The notes beneath the pieces were generated by a model. It ran no database searches and was not told the DNA's origin. It saw only the letters and a list, made by a program, of their open reading frames with translations. The position numbers and the translations under genes were made by a program. Shown here piece after piece: positions 55,494-64,000 of a stretch of DNA of 64,000 nucleotides. Source of the DNA: Desulfomicrobium macestii (GTDB lineage: Bacteria; Desulfobacterota; Desulfovibrionia; Desulfovibrionales; Desulfomicrobiaceae). The stretch is taken from contig NZ_JADBGG010000017.1 in assembly GCF_014873765.1 (NCBI RefSeq), forward strand, positions 1-64,000, in the 5' to 3' direction. Within the stretch, counting starts at the first letter, position 1. Every line of letters starts with the position of its first letter.

Positions 55494-55495
<2 letters not shown>
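54845..55495 (-). CDS. tesA: GDSL arylesterase / acyl-CoA thioesterase-I-like (TesA)
   Basis: 216-residue SGNH hydrolase with signal peptide (cleavage near VCAES). Block I is ILAFGDSLTAGYNL (catalytic Ser), block II LSGDTSSGG (Gly), block III LELGANDGLRG (Asn) and block V DGLHPNADG (Asp/His). This is the TesA/arylesterase group, periplasmic. Its start codon overlaps that of the divergent ABC ATPase (shared CATG at 55493-55496). In E. coli tesA is likewise divergent from ybbA-ybbP, so the arrangement is conserved. Confidence 0.92.
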
Positions 55496-56164
<669 letters not shown>

Positions 56165-56168
<4 letters not shown>

Positions 56169-58699
56169 TGGATACCAGGGATCTGCGACTGGCCCTGACG
56201 CTGTGCCGCCGCGAGCTGCGGGGCGGCCTGCGCGGTTTTGGCGTCTTTCTGGGCTGCCTGTTTCTGGGCGTTCTGGCCATCAGCGCCGTGGGGTCTCTGG
56301 GGCGCGCCCTCGAAGCCGGACTTGCCGGTGACGCCAAGGCCATCCTCGGCGGGGACGTGAGCGTGAGTCTCACCTCGCGAAGCTTGAGCGAGGACGAAGC
56401 GGCATATCTCGGTGGTTTCGGCGCACTGAGCCGGACCCTTTCCACGCGGACCATGGCCCGCACCGACGCACAGGAAGCGTCCGCCAGGTCCGTGCTGGTC
56501 GAGTTCAAGGGCGTGGACGCGCTCTATCCCCTGTACGGGCGCATGGAGCTGGAAGGCGGCAAAGAGGTGCAGGAGCTGCTGGCCGTCAGGGACGGTCTGC
56601 CCGGAGCCGTTGCCGACCGGGGACTCCTGACCAGACTTCAGGTTGCGGTGGGGGATGAGATCCGTGTCGGCGACGTGCGCTTCGCCCTGCGCGGGATCAT
56701 CGAGCGCGAGCCGGACCGCGTGGTCGAATTCTTCAGCCTGGGGCCCCGGCTCATGGTCTCCGCCGACGCCTTCGGGCAGACCGGCCTGACCCAGCCGGGC
56801 AGCCTGTTCCGCGCCGAATATCTGCTGCGTCTTGACGGCGGGGACGCCGAGCAGGTGGTCGGCCGGATTCGCGCCGACAATCCCGATTCGGGTTGGCGGG
56901 TGCGCGATTACATGCATGCCGCGCCGCGAATCCGCACCGTGCTGGAGCGCCTGAGCGTGGACCTGACCCTGGTCGGACTGGGCGCGCTTCTGGTCGGCGG
57001 GCTCGGCATCGCGGGGGGTGTGCGCGGGTACCTTGGCGGGCGGCTCAACCACATGGCCGCCATGAAGTGCATGGGCGGTTCGAGCAGGGTGCTGTTCATC
57101 TCGTATCTTGCGCAGGTCCTGTTCCTGGGCTTTGTCGGCGCCTGCGCCGGGATGCTGGCCGGGAGCCTTGTGCCCTGGCTGGCCGGGCGGTTCTTTTCCG
57201 ACGTCCTGCCCATCCAGGTCCGCAGCGGCATTTATCTCGCCCCGCTGATTCAGGCCGCCCTCTTCGGGCTGGTCACGACCCTGGCCTTTTCCATGCCGCC
57301 CCTCTTTCGCGCGGTCATGGTGCGCCCCTCGGGGATTTTCCGGGGCTACGTCTCGGCCGACATGGCGCGCATCCCGCGAGCCGCGATCCTGCCCACGGCC
57401 GCCGCCTTTGTCTTGCTGGCGCTGATGGTCTTCTGGTTCGCGGGCAACAACAGGCTCTCGGCATGGTTCGTGGGCGGCACCATCATGGCCTTCGTGCTCT
57501 TCAAGGGGCTGGCCCGGATCATCCGCTGGCTGGCGGCCAGGGCGCCGCGCTTGCCCTGGCCCAGCGCCCGCATCGGCGTGGCCAACATCCATCGCCCGGG
57601 CTCGCCCGGCGTGAGCCTGGTCTTTGCCCTGGGTTTTGGACTTACGGCCCTGGTGGCCGTGGTCATGGTCAATTCCAGTCTGACCAGGGCGCTGACCGCC
57701 GAGCTGGCCGAGGAGGCCCCGGACTTTTTCTTCATGGACATCCGTCCCGACCAGGTCGAGCGGTTTCGCGCCCTGGCCAACGACACCCCCGGCCTGTCGC
57801 GGCTGGATCTACGCCCCATGATCCGGGGGCGCATCGTGCGCATCGGCGACACGCCGGTGGAAAACGCCACCGTGGCCGAGGAGGTGGCCTGGGCCGTGCG
57901 CGGGGACCGGGGCCTTTCCTACAGCGAGGAATTTCCGCGCGGCAGCACCCTCCTGCGGGGCCAGTGGTGGGAGGGCGGGTATGCCGGTCCGCCGCTCATT
58001 TCCCTGACTTCCGACCTGGCCAAGGGGTTCGGTGTGGACCTTGGCGACACGCTGACCGTCAACGTTCTGGGCCGCAACCTGACCGGGACCATCGCCAGCA
58101 TCCGCGAGGTCAACTGGCAGACCCTGGCCATGCAGTTCGCCATCATCTTCTCTCCCGGCACCCTCGACAATGCCCCGCAGACCTGGCTTGGGGCGGCCTA
58201 CGGCGTGGACAACACGGAGGATCTGTACGCCCGCGCCACCCAGGCCTTTCCGGAGGTGGCCGTGATAACCATCCGCGAAGTGCTCGACAACGCGGCGCTG
58301 ATTCTGACCCGCACGGTGCGCATCTTCCAGGTCATGGCCGGAGTGGCGCTGCTGGTCGGGTTTCTGGTGTTGGCCGGAGCCTTCTCGGCGGACCAGCACC
58401 GGCGCATTTACGACAGCGTTATCTACAAGGTCTGCGGCGCGACACGGCGCGACATACTGGCCATCCTCGTGGCTGAGTTTTCCCTGGCCGGACTGTTCAC
58501 GGGCCTTGGCAGCCTTGCGCTCGGCACGCTTACGGCCTGGGGCGTGGTCCAGGGGTTGCTGCGCATGCAGTTCAGGCCGGACCTCGCCATGGGCCTATTG
58601 ACCGTGCTGGCAGGGGTGGGGGTGTCGCTGTTCATGGGCCTGCTGGGCACCTGGCGCGTTCTGGGCCGCAAGGCCGCGCCGTTTCTGCGCAACGAATGA
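56165..58699 (+). CDS. FtsX-type permease (YbbP-like)
   Basis: 844-residue membrane protein with the duplicated FtsX/MacB-type layout: first helix about residues 25-45, a large periplasmic domain, three helices at about 265-400, further helices at about 410-460, a second periplasmic domain, and a C-terminal three-helix FtsX block with KVCGATRRDILAILVAEFSLAGLFTGLG. Length and arrangement match YbbP. ATG 56165 overlaps the ATPase stop. The unit is divergent from tesA and ends before a promoter region. Confidence 0.9.
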
Positions 58700-58993
58700 C
58701 GCACTTGGATTTTTTGTGCGCAGAGTCGTCTGATTTGCCATACATCCGAATCTTTTCGGTCTGGTTTTGAGTCCAGATGAGTGTCCTTTTTCAACACGTT
58801 GAAATAGAGAGGCTTCTTTGACGGCAGCTTGGACGCATTCAGAAATTATGTACTTATTTTGTTCTTTTCGGCTCGGTTTGCCTAATATAAGTTTGCATTA
58901 TTGTTCAGTTTCTTGTACAAGTTTTGTGATTGAATTTTGCACAGTCGTTCATTGCAATACGTAGAATCCCAACTCACGCAGTCAGGAGGTGTC
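58700..58993. other. 294-base AT-rich upstream region of the vWA gene
   Basis: No gene seen. The stretch 58800-58990 is more AT-rich than the surroundings and holds the promoter candidate listed separately and the ribosome site CAGGAGG just before ATG 58994. Confidence 0.6.
58859..58888 (+). promoter_or_regulatory. candidate promoter of the vWA-ABC module
   Basis: TTGTTC (58859-58864), 18-base spacer, TAATAT (58883-58888), about 105 bases before the vWA start codon. Confidence 0.45.
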
Positions 58994-61120
58994 ATGTCTC
59001 GTTATCTCGCGTCCGCGCGGAGAATCCTCGCTCTGGGCACGGTTCTGTGCCTGACAGCCTTTGCCGGAACAGGACTCGCGGCCCTCGCGGATCTCGAAGG
59101 GACTCAGGGGCATGCGCCGGTTGATGGTCTTGCCGCGCTGGAAGGAGATGTCGGACATGCCGGGGCCACCCCTCCCGATGACGGAATAGTCTGCCAGCCC
59201 GGAAGCCCATGCCTGGAAGCCGCCACCCAGTTGCCGCTGCGCATCCTGCCGCGTCCGTTTTCCGCCATGTACCGCGATGCGGCCGCGAGCGAGGACGGAA
59301 TCGTCCTGGCCAATGTTCCCGCTTTTCGTCCCCTCTATGTGTTCGACCGCCAGGGCCTTGACCTGAGCCAGGCTTCGGATCCACGCGGGTGGTACCAGGT
59401 CGGCCGTTCCAAGACCGAGCCCGAGGGCTGGATGCAGGCCAAGGACGTGCTCGAATGGCGGCAGGCCCTGCTGGTCTCCTACACCCATCCCGGCAATCCT
59501 CTTGAGGGGCGCAGGCCCGTGCTCATGTTCAACGACCGCGCCGCGCTTGAAGCCGTGGTCGACGACATGGACATGGCCGGCAAGGCCAAGGGCATCTACG
59601 ACGCCATAGACGCCAAGAACATCCCGGACAGCGTGGTCAGCATGGAGCCGCAGCGCTTTGTGGACATCACCCGCCAATTCTACGTCCTGCCCATCCTGCA
59701 GTGGTCGCAGACCAGGATCGACGGCGACGACGCGCGCCTTTTGCAGCTGGCCGCCGCCGTGCCGAACAGCCGGGGGGCGGACACCCTTCAGAGTCCCGAC
59801 TATCTGGAACAGGCGCAGGTGGGCCGCTCGGCGGGAGGGGCCACCATGCGCGACGTGAAGACCGATGTCGTCTTCGTCATCGACACCAGCCGCAGCATGC
59901 AGCCCTTCATCGACATGACCCGCGAGGCCGTGGCCGGGATGTCCAGGAAATTCAGCGCCGAGACCGCCGACCGTTTTCGCTTCGGCCTTGTGGTCTTCCG
60001 GGATTCCCTCGCGGCCGCGCCGCAGCTCGAATACGTGACCCGCAACCTGACGCCCGAGCTGGTGCCCGGCGAGCAGCTGGTCGAATTGCTTGAAAAGGAC
60101 GCAGGAGCCACGGCCGTTGGCAGCGTGGACTATGCCGAGGAAGCCTTTGCCGGAGTGGACATGGCCCTGCATTCCAAATGGCGCGAGGGGGCGCTGCGCT
60201 TCGTCATTTTCGTCGGCGACGCCAGCTCCCATCCCAAGGGCCACCCCCAGAACACCACCGGCAAGGATGAGACCGACCTGCGCCGCGAATACGACGACGC
60301 CCAGGTGCATCTTTTCGCCATCCATCTGCAGGATCCCCGCGCCGCCGAGGATCATCCCCGGGCCCTGGCCCAGTTTTCCCATCTCGCCCGGGTGCGCGGC
60401 GACGCCGAGAGTTCCGCCATCAGGGAAGTCAACGCCTTCGAGGAACAGCAGTACCGTGATCTGGCCGATCATCTGACCAGCCGCATCAACGCCAAGCTCA
60501 ATGAGACCATGGGTGGTTCCGTCGGTGCCGATGCAGCTGGCGCGGCCGACGCGGTCGGAGCGGCTCCGCTTGAGGAGTTCGACAAACTCTGGGAGGCCGC
60601 GCTCATCGAGTACGTTGGCAAGGAGGCGACCCCACCCAAGGACATCGTGGCCTGGACCCTGGACCGCGACCTGATCAATCCCGCCGACCGCGCCCTCGAC
60701 GTGCGTGTTCTGGTCACGCGGGAACAGCTGTCCTCCCTGGCCCAGTCCCTGGATCAGGTCGTGCAGGCGCTGATGCGCGCCCAGGTCACCCAGGGGCAGT
60801 TCTTCGAGGCCCTGCAGAGCGTCTCCGGGCAGACCATGAAGCGCCCCGACGACATCGGAGGGGCGGCAACGCTGGCCGAGTCCGGGCTTTTGCCCGCCTT
60901 CATCCAGAGCCTGCCCTACAAGAGCGACATCCTGTCCCTGACCGACGACATGTTCGCGAGCATGACGGCGGAGCAGCGCTCGCAGCTGGAGTGGAGCGTC
61001 CTGGCCAAACTCGATCAGTACCGCACCATCAACGAGCAGGTTGATGCGTGGTTCCGTCTCAACGACACGGACCCGGACCAGGATCTGGTCTACCCGCTGC
61101 ACCTGGACTACCTGCCCTAG
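58994..61120 (+). CDS. secreted von Willebrand factor A protein, PpkA periplasmic-domain-like
   Basis: 708-residue exported protein; CAGGAGG precedes ATG 58994 and a signal peptide runs to about residue 30. Residues 75-160 form an SH3-like segment (WYQVGR...GWMQAKDVLEW), and a vWA domain starts at about 290 with a complete MIDAS start DTSRSM (Asp297, Ser299, Ser301). The order SH3-like segment, linker with MFNDRAALEAVVDDM, vWA, helical tail resembles the periplasmic part of the type VI secretion kinase PpkA, but no kinase domain is present. It heads an operon with an ABC ATPase and a permease. Likely a metal-dependent protein-binding scaffold. Confidence 0.83.
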   Translation: MSRYLASARRILALGTVLCLTAFAGTGLAALADLEGTQGHAPVDGLAALEGDVGHAGATPPDDGIVCQPGSPCLEAATQLPLRILPRPFSAMYRDAAASEDGIVLANVPAFRPLYVFDRQGLDLSQASDPRGWYQVGRSKTEPEGWMQAKDVLEWRQALLVSYTHPGNPLEGRRPVLMFNDRAALEAVVDDMDMAGKAKGIYDAIDAKNIPDSVVSMEPQRFVDITRQFYVLPILQWSQTRIDGDDARLLQLAAAVPNSRGADTLQSPDYLEQAQVGRSAGGATMRDVKTDVVFVIDTSRSMQPFIDMTREAVAGMSRKFSAETADRFRFGLVVFRDSLAAAPQLEYVTRNLTPELVPGEQLVELLEKDAGATAVGSVDYAEEAFAGVDMALHSKWREGALRFVIFVGDASSHPKGHPQNTTGKDETDLRREYDDAQVHLFAIHLQDPRAAEDHPRALAQFSHLARVRGDAESSAIREVNAFEEQQYRDLADHLTSRINAKLNETMGGSVGADAAGAADAVGAAPLEEFDKLWEAALIEYVGKEATPPKDIVAWTLDRDLINPADRALDVRVLVTREQLSSLAQSLDQVVQALMRAQVTQGQFFEALQSVSGQTMKRPDDIGGAATLAESGLLPAFIQSLPYKSDILSLTDDMFASMTAEQRSQLEWSVLAKLDQYRTINEQVDAWFRLNDTDPDQDLVYPLHLDYLP

Positions 61121-61131
61121 GCGGGAGCGAC

Positions 61132-61890
61132 ATGGCTGAAGCGATCGCGCCCATGATCCGCCTGGACGGGCTCGTCAAGACGCGTTCCCAGAGCGAGAGC
61201 GTTTTCGAGCTGCAAGTGCCGCATTTCGCGGTTCGGCCCGGGCAGATGGTCGCGGTCATCGGCGAGAGTGGCTGCGGCAAGAGCACGCTGCTGGACACGC
61301 TCGCCCTGGTCATGGCTCCGACACGGGTCGAGCGCTTCGAGATCGCCTCCGGGGAAGCGACGGCTCCCAGCGACGTGGCCGCCCTGTGGGCCCGGGACGA
61401 CGAGGACGGCTTGTCCGCGTTGCGTCGCGACCTGTTCGGCTACGTTCTGCAGACCGGCGGCCTGCTGCCTTTTCTGAGCGTGCGGCAGAACATCTGCCTG
61501 CCCGCGCGGATCAAGGGCGGCGACATGCTCGCGTCCCGGGTGGAGAGTCTGGCCGATCGTCTCGGGGTTGCCGGGTGCCTGGACCGGATGCCCGTGGCCC
61601 TGTCCATCGGGCAGCGACAGCGGGTGGCCATCCTGCGTGCCCTGGCACACCAGCCGCGTGTGGTCCTGGCCGACGAGCCCACGGCGGCCGTGGACAAGGC
61701 CCGGGCGCGGGCCATCATGGACGACATGCACCGTCTGGCCCGCGATGAAGCCGTGGCCGTGGTCGTGGTCACCCATGACGTGGATCTGGTCATGGACCGC
61801 GCCGACGTCGCCTACACCTTCGATACGCGCCAGGTCTCCGAACACGTCACCAGCTCGCTGTGCAGGCCGGTCCGGGAGGGCGCCCCATGA
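61132..61890 (+). CDS. ABC transporter ATP-binding protein (LolD/TagT-like)
   Basis: 252-residue ATPase, start ATG 61132 eleven bases after the vWA stop. Walker A GESGCGKST, Q-loop LQTGGLLPFLSVRQNI, Walker B VVLADEPTAAVDK and H-loop VVTHDVDLV are intact; the signature is LSIGQRQRV, with Ile where Gly is usual. An insertion between Walker A and Q-loop (about residues 60-100) is longer than in LolD. With an adjacent FtsX-type permease and PpkA-like vWA protein it resembles TagT of the TagRST system. Stop overlaps the permease start. Confidence 0.85.
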   Translation: MAEAIAPMIRLDGLVKTRSQSESVFELQVPHFAVRPGQMVAVIGESGCGKSTLLDTLALVMAPTRVERFEIASGEATAPSDVAALWARDDEDGLSALRRDLFGYVLQTGGLLPFLSVRQNICLPARIKGGDMLASRVESLADRLGVAGCLDRMPVALSIGQRQRVAILRALAHQPRVVLADEPTAAVDKARARAIMDDMHRLARDEAVAVVVVTHDVDLVMDRADVAYTFDTRQVSEHVTSSLCRPVREGAP

Positions 61891-63716
61891 CCGCCCCGCG
61901 TCCCCTGAAGCTCATCCCCGCCCTCGCCGCCCTGCACCTGCGGCACGAATGGATTCTGACCCTCTGTCTGGTCATCGCCCTGGCTGCGGTGATCTCCCCC
62001 CTGCTTGTCCTGCTTGGCCTGAAACACGGCACCATCCAGACCCTGCGCGAACGCCTGGTCGAGGACCCGGTTTTCCGTGAGATCCGCCCCTCGCAAACCA
62101 GGGAATACAGGCCCGAGTGGTTCGAGGATGTGGCCTCCTGGCCCGGCATCGGTTTTCTGACCCCGACCATCCTGCCCCTGTCCTCGGTCATCAGCGTGGT
62201 GCGCGGTGAGACGGGCAAGGCCGAACTCTTCGACCTCATCCCGACCGCGCCCGGCGACCCGCTGCTGCTTGAGAACGGCGGCATCGTGCCCGAGGACGGC
62301 GCGGCGGTGCTCACGGCCGAGGCCGCCCGGCGTCTCGGCGTGAAATCCGGCGGGGAGGTCGTGGCACGTGTGACGCGCTCCCGGGGAGGGCGCACGGAGA
62401 ATGTCGAGGTCCGGCTCAAGGTCGCGGCCGTGCTCGATGCGCGGGCAGGCTCCCTGGCGCGGGTTTATGCGCCTCTTTCGTTCGTGCTCGACGTCGAGGC
62501 CTACAAGGAGGGCTACGCGGCCCCGGCGCGCGGCTGGGCCGGGGATACTCCGGAGCCCTATGCCAGCTTCGACGGGGCCGTGCTCGTGCTGCCCGAACCA
62601 CTCCTTCCCATCAGCCGCTCGGGGCTGGTCATCAACACCGGGTTCGGCCGCATTGCCGACCTGACCCCGGAAGGGGCGCGGGAGCTGCTCGGATTTTCGC
62701 CGCCCCCGGGCCTTGCGATCTACAATCTGCTTTCACCGGGGACTTCCCTGACCGCCTCCAACCTGCGGGCCATCGAGCAGAAGCTGCGCGGATACACCCG
62801 CGTGCTCCTGCCCTATGTCCGTGATGTCGTGGTCAGGCGCGGGGCAGAGGAGCTGCGCCTCGTGGGCCTGTCCCTGGACGAGGAAGAGGCGCGGTTGCTC
62901 GGGGTTCCGCCGACGCCGTGGGGCGGATACGCCGGTCGGTTGCCAGAGGGAATTCCCGGCGTCCTGTGGCCCGCCGGCCAGGGTGTGCCCGCCGGAGAAA
63001 CGCCGTCGCTGCGCAGCCAGGGCGTGTCCGAACTGGACTTCGATCTGCGTGCGGTCGGGGAGACCGCCCTTGAGCATCCGGTGGTGCCGGTGGAGCTTTT
63101 GGGGGTGCTGCGCACCGCCACGCAGCGCGCCGTGGCTTTCGACCGCGGCACGGGGCGTTTTGAAATGGCTCGCGGCGGGTATCGGGGCTTTCGGCTTTAT
63201 GCCCAAGGCATCGACGATGTGCCCGGACTGTACCACCGGCTCAAGGGGCAGGGCATCGAGGTCATCGCCGAGGTCGAGGCCATCGAGCGCATCCAGGTCC
63301 TGGACCGGGGTCTGACCCGTCTCTTCTGGCTCATCGCGCTGCTGGGGCTTTTCGGGGGAACGGCGGTGCTGGTGGCCAGCCTGTACGCAGCCGTGGAGCG
63401 GCGCAGGCGCGACCTTGGGGTGCTCAGGCTGCTCGGTTTCGCGCGCAGGCATGTCTTTTTCTTTCCCATCGCACAGGGGCTCATGATCGCCGCGCTGGGC
63501 CTTGCGGCCGGATTTGGCGGCTACGCGGCCCTGGCTGCGACCATCAACCATGCCTTTGCCTCGGAGCTTGCTCCGGGCGAGGCTTTTTGCGTCTTGCCGG
63601 GGCCGTATGTTCCGGTTTTCTGTCTGACAACCCTCGCCCTGGCGGCTCTTGCCTCTCTGGCTGCCGCGTGGCGGGCGACATGCATTGATCCTGCGGAGGT
63701 CATTCGTGAGCAATGA
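61887..63716 (+). CDS. FtsX-type permease (TagS-like)
   Basis: 609-residue membrane protein with one N-terminal helix (about residues 30-52), a large periplasmic region of about 430 residues, and three C-terminal helices (about 490-515, 530-555, 570-595) with the FtsX-type turn LGVLRLLGFARRHVFFFP. This MacB/LolC-like layout is one FtsX unit. ATG 61887 overlaps the ATPase stop (ATGA). Together with the ATPase it would be a mechanotransmission or lipoprotein-type complex rather than a classical transporter. Next gene overlaps its end by eleven bases. Confidence 0.85.
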   Translation: MTAPRPLKLIPALAALHLRHEWILTLCLVIALAAVISPLLVLLGLKHGTIQTLRERLVEDPVFREIRPSQTREYRPEWFEDVASWPGIGFLTPTILPLSSVISVVRGETGKAELFDLIPTAPGDPLLLENGGIVPEDGAAVLTAEAARRLGVKSGGEVVARVTRSRGGRTENVEVRLKVAAVLDARAGSLARVYAPLSFVLDVEAYKEGYAAPARGWAGDTPEPYASFDGAVLVLPEPLLPISRSGLVINTGFGRIADLTPEGARELLGFSPPPGLAIYNLLSPGTSLTASNLRAIEQKLRGYTRVLLPYVRDVVVRRGAEELRLVGLSLDEEEARLLGVPPTPWGGYAGRLPEGIPGVLWPAGQGVPAGETPSLRSQGVSELDFDLRAVGETALEHPVVPVELLGVLRTATQRAVAFDRGTGRFEMARGGYRGFRLYAQGIDDVPGLYHRLKGQGIEVIAEVEAIERIQVLDRGLTRLFWLIALLGLFGGTAVLVASLYAAVERRRRDLGVLRLLGFARRHVFFFPIAQGLMIAALGLAAGFGGYAALAATINHAFASELAPGEAFCVLPGPYVPVFCLTTLALAALASLAAAWRATCIDPAEVIREQ

Positions 63717-64000
63717 TGGCGTGAGGCCGGGCCGGCGACTTTCGGCCGTGATGTTTTTTCTCTTTTTCGCGGCGGCATGCGTGCTCAGTTACGCTGTCCT
63801 GATCACGGCGGCTCTGGCCGAAGCGCCGCCGCAGACCCCTTTCAACCCGAAACCGGCCGAGGGTGACCTGATCCTGCCCATGCCAGGCGACGGTCAGATG
63901 GTTTTTCGCAGGGTCCCGGTGCCGGGCAGCGGGTTCTGGGGCGACCAGAGCCGCATCATCCAGATCGGCGACGCGGCCGGCGGGATCTTCGAGGGGCTGC
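63706..64000 (+). CDS. exported protein, possibly TagR/formylglycine-enzyme-like (truncated by window end)
   Basis: Partial; 98 codons are visible. Start GTG 63706 has GGAGG seven bases before and lies within the permease end; ATG 63751 is an alternative. It has a basic N-terminus, a hydrophobic segment (about residues 15-36, ending near ALAEA) and then a domain start with LILPMPGDGQMVFRRVPVPG and QIGDA. This resembles the beginning of SUMF1/formylglycine-generating-enzyme-like proteins such as TagR, but too little is present to be sure. Confidence 0.6.
   Translation, partial: MSNDGVRPGRRLSAVMFFLFFAAACVLSYAVLITAALAEAPPQTPFNPKPAEGDLILPMPGDGQMVFRRVPVPGSGFWGDQSRIIQIGDAAGGIFEGL

Noticed and set aside
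58982-61102. 700-codon minus-strand open frame opposite the vWA gene
   Set aside because: Antisense shadow in GC-rich DNA; the plus strand has signal peptide, vWA motif and ribosome site.

Overview
The window looks like chromosomal DNA of a GC-rich Gram-negative bacterium, most likely a deltaproteobacterium of the Desulfovibrionales (Desulfovibrio/Desulfomicrobium type). This is inferred from gene content and order: a siroheme-synthase / cytochrome-assembly-like / hemA block, a psd-pssA-leuA-leuC-leuD-leuB run, lipoprotein and LPS-type glycosyltransferase genes, and a polyamine ABC operon. Genes are densely packed, often with ATGA-type overlaps. I saw no tRNA, rRNA, IS element, prophage or CRISPR array.

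Layout. 0.1-4.3 kb: RND efflux adaptor and pump. 4.4-8.4 kb: small membrane protein, Dus-family tRNA-dihydrouridine synthase, DedA-like protein, dihydroorotase, C-terminal J-domain protein. 8.7-12.5 kb: overlapping four-gene set of a lysine 2,3-aminomutase, two ATP-grasp ligases and a GNAT acetyltransferase; this is the best candidate for an undescribed small-molecule pathway. 12.5-17 kb: VgrG-C-like hydrolase (minus strand), strikingly AT-rich acyltransferase, hybrid histidine kinase. 17.2-21.1 kb: potD-potA-potB-potC-like transporter. 21.2-23.2 kb (minus): lipase-like hydrolase and mutY. 23.4-28.4 kb: glycosyltransferase, acidic small protein coupled to an ABC-F ATPase, MutT-type Nudix, PilC/GspF. 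28.6-34.5 kb: metF, asd, class IV aminotransferase, glycosyltransferase, AhpF-like thioredoxin-reductase fusion. 34.5-39.4 kb (minus): PilZ protein, then tilS, an unknown gene, hemA, a HemX/CcsA-like gene and the siroheme gene as one operon. 39.5-42.1 kb: two coupled glycosyltransferases. 42.1-48.4 kb: psd, pssA, leuA, leuC, leuD, repeat block, leuB, strong terminator. 48.4-51.2 kb: unknown gene and an EF-G paralogue. 51.3-51.9 kb: Phd/VapC-type toxin-antitoxin pair with a readable promoter and palindromic operator. 52.1-55.5 kb (minus): rhodanese, MauE-like membrane protein, RluA-type pseudouridine synthase, unknown anchored protein, TesA-type esterase. 55.5-58.7 kb: LolD/YbbA-like ATPase and YbbP-like permease, divergent from tesA. 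59-64 kb: secreted vWA protein, ABC ATPase, FtsX-type permease and the start of a further exported protein.

Two modules deserve most attention. The KamA-homologous enzyme keeps, at a constant offset of 32 residues, every functional residue I recall for clostridial lysine 2,3-aminomutase, so the cluster probably makes beta-lysine and then ligates and/or acetylates it, perhaps as an osmolyte or peptide. The right-hand module (vWA protein resembling the periplasmic part of PpkA, TagT-like ATPase, TagS-like permease, possibly TagR-like last gene) resembles the regulatory TagRST/PpkA arm of type VI secretion and may mark a T6SS locus just beyond the window.
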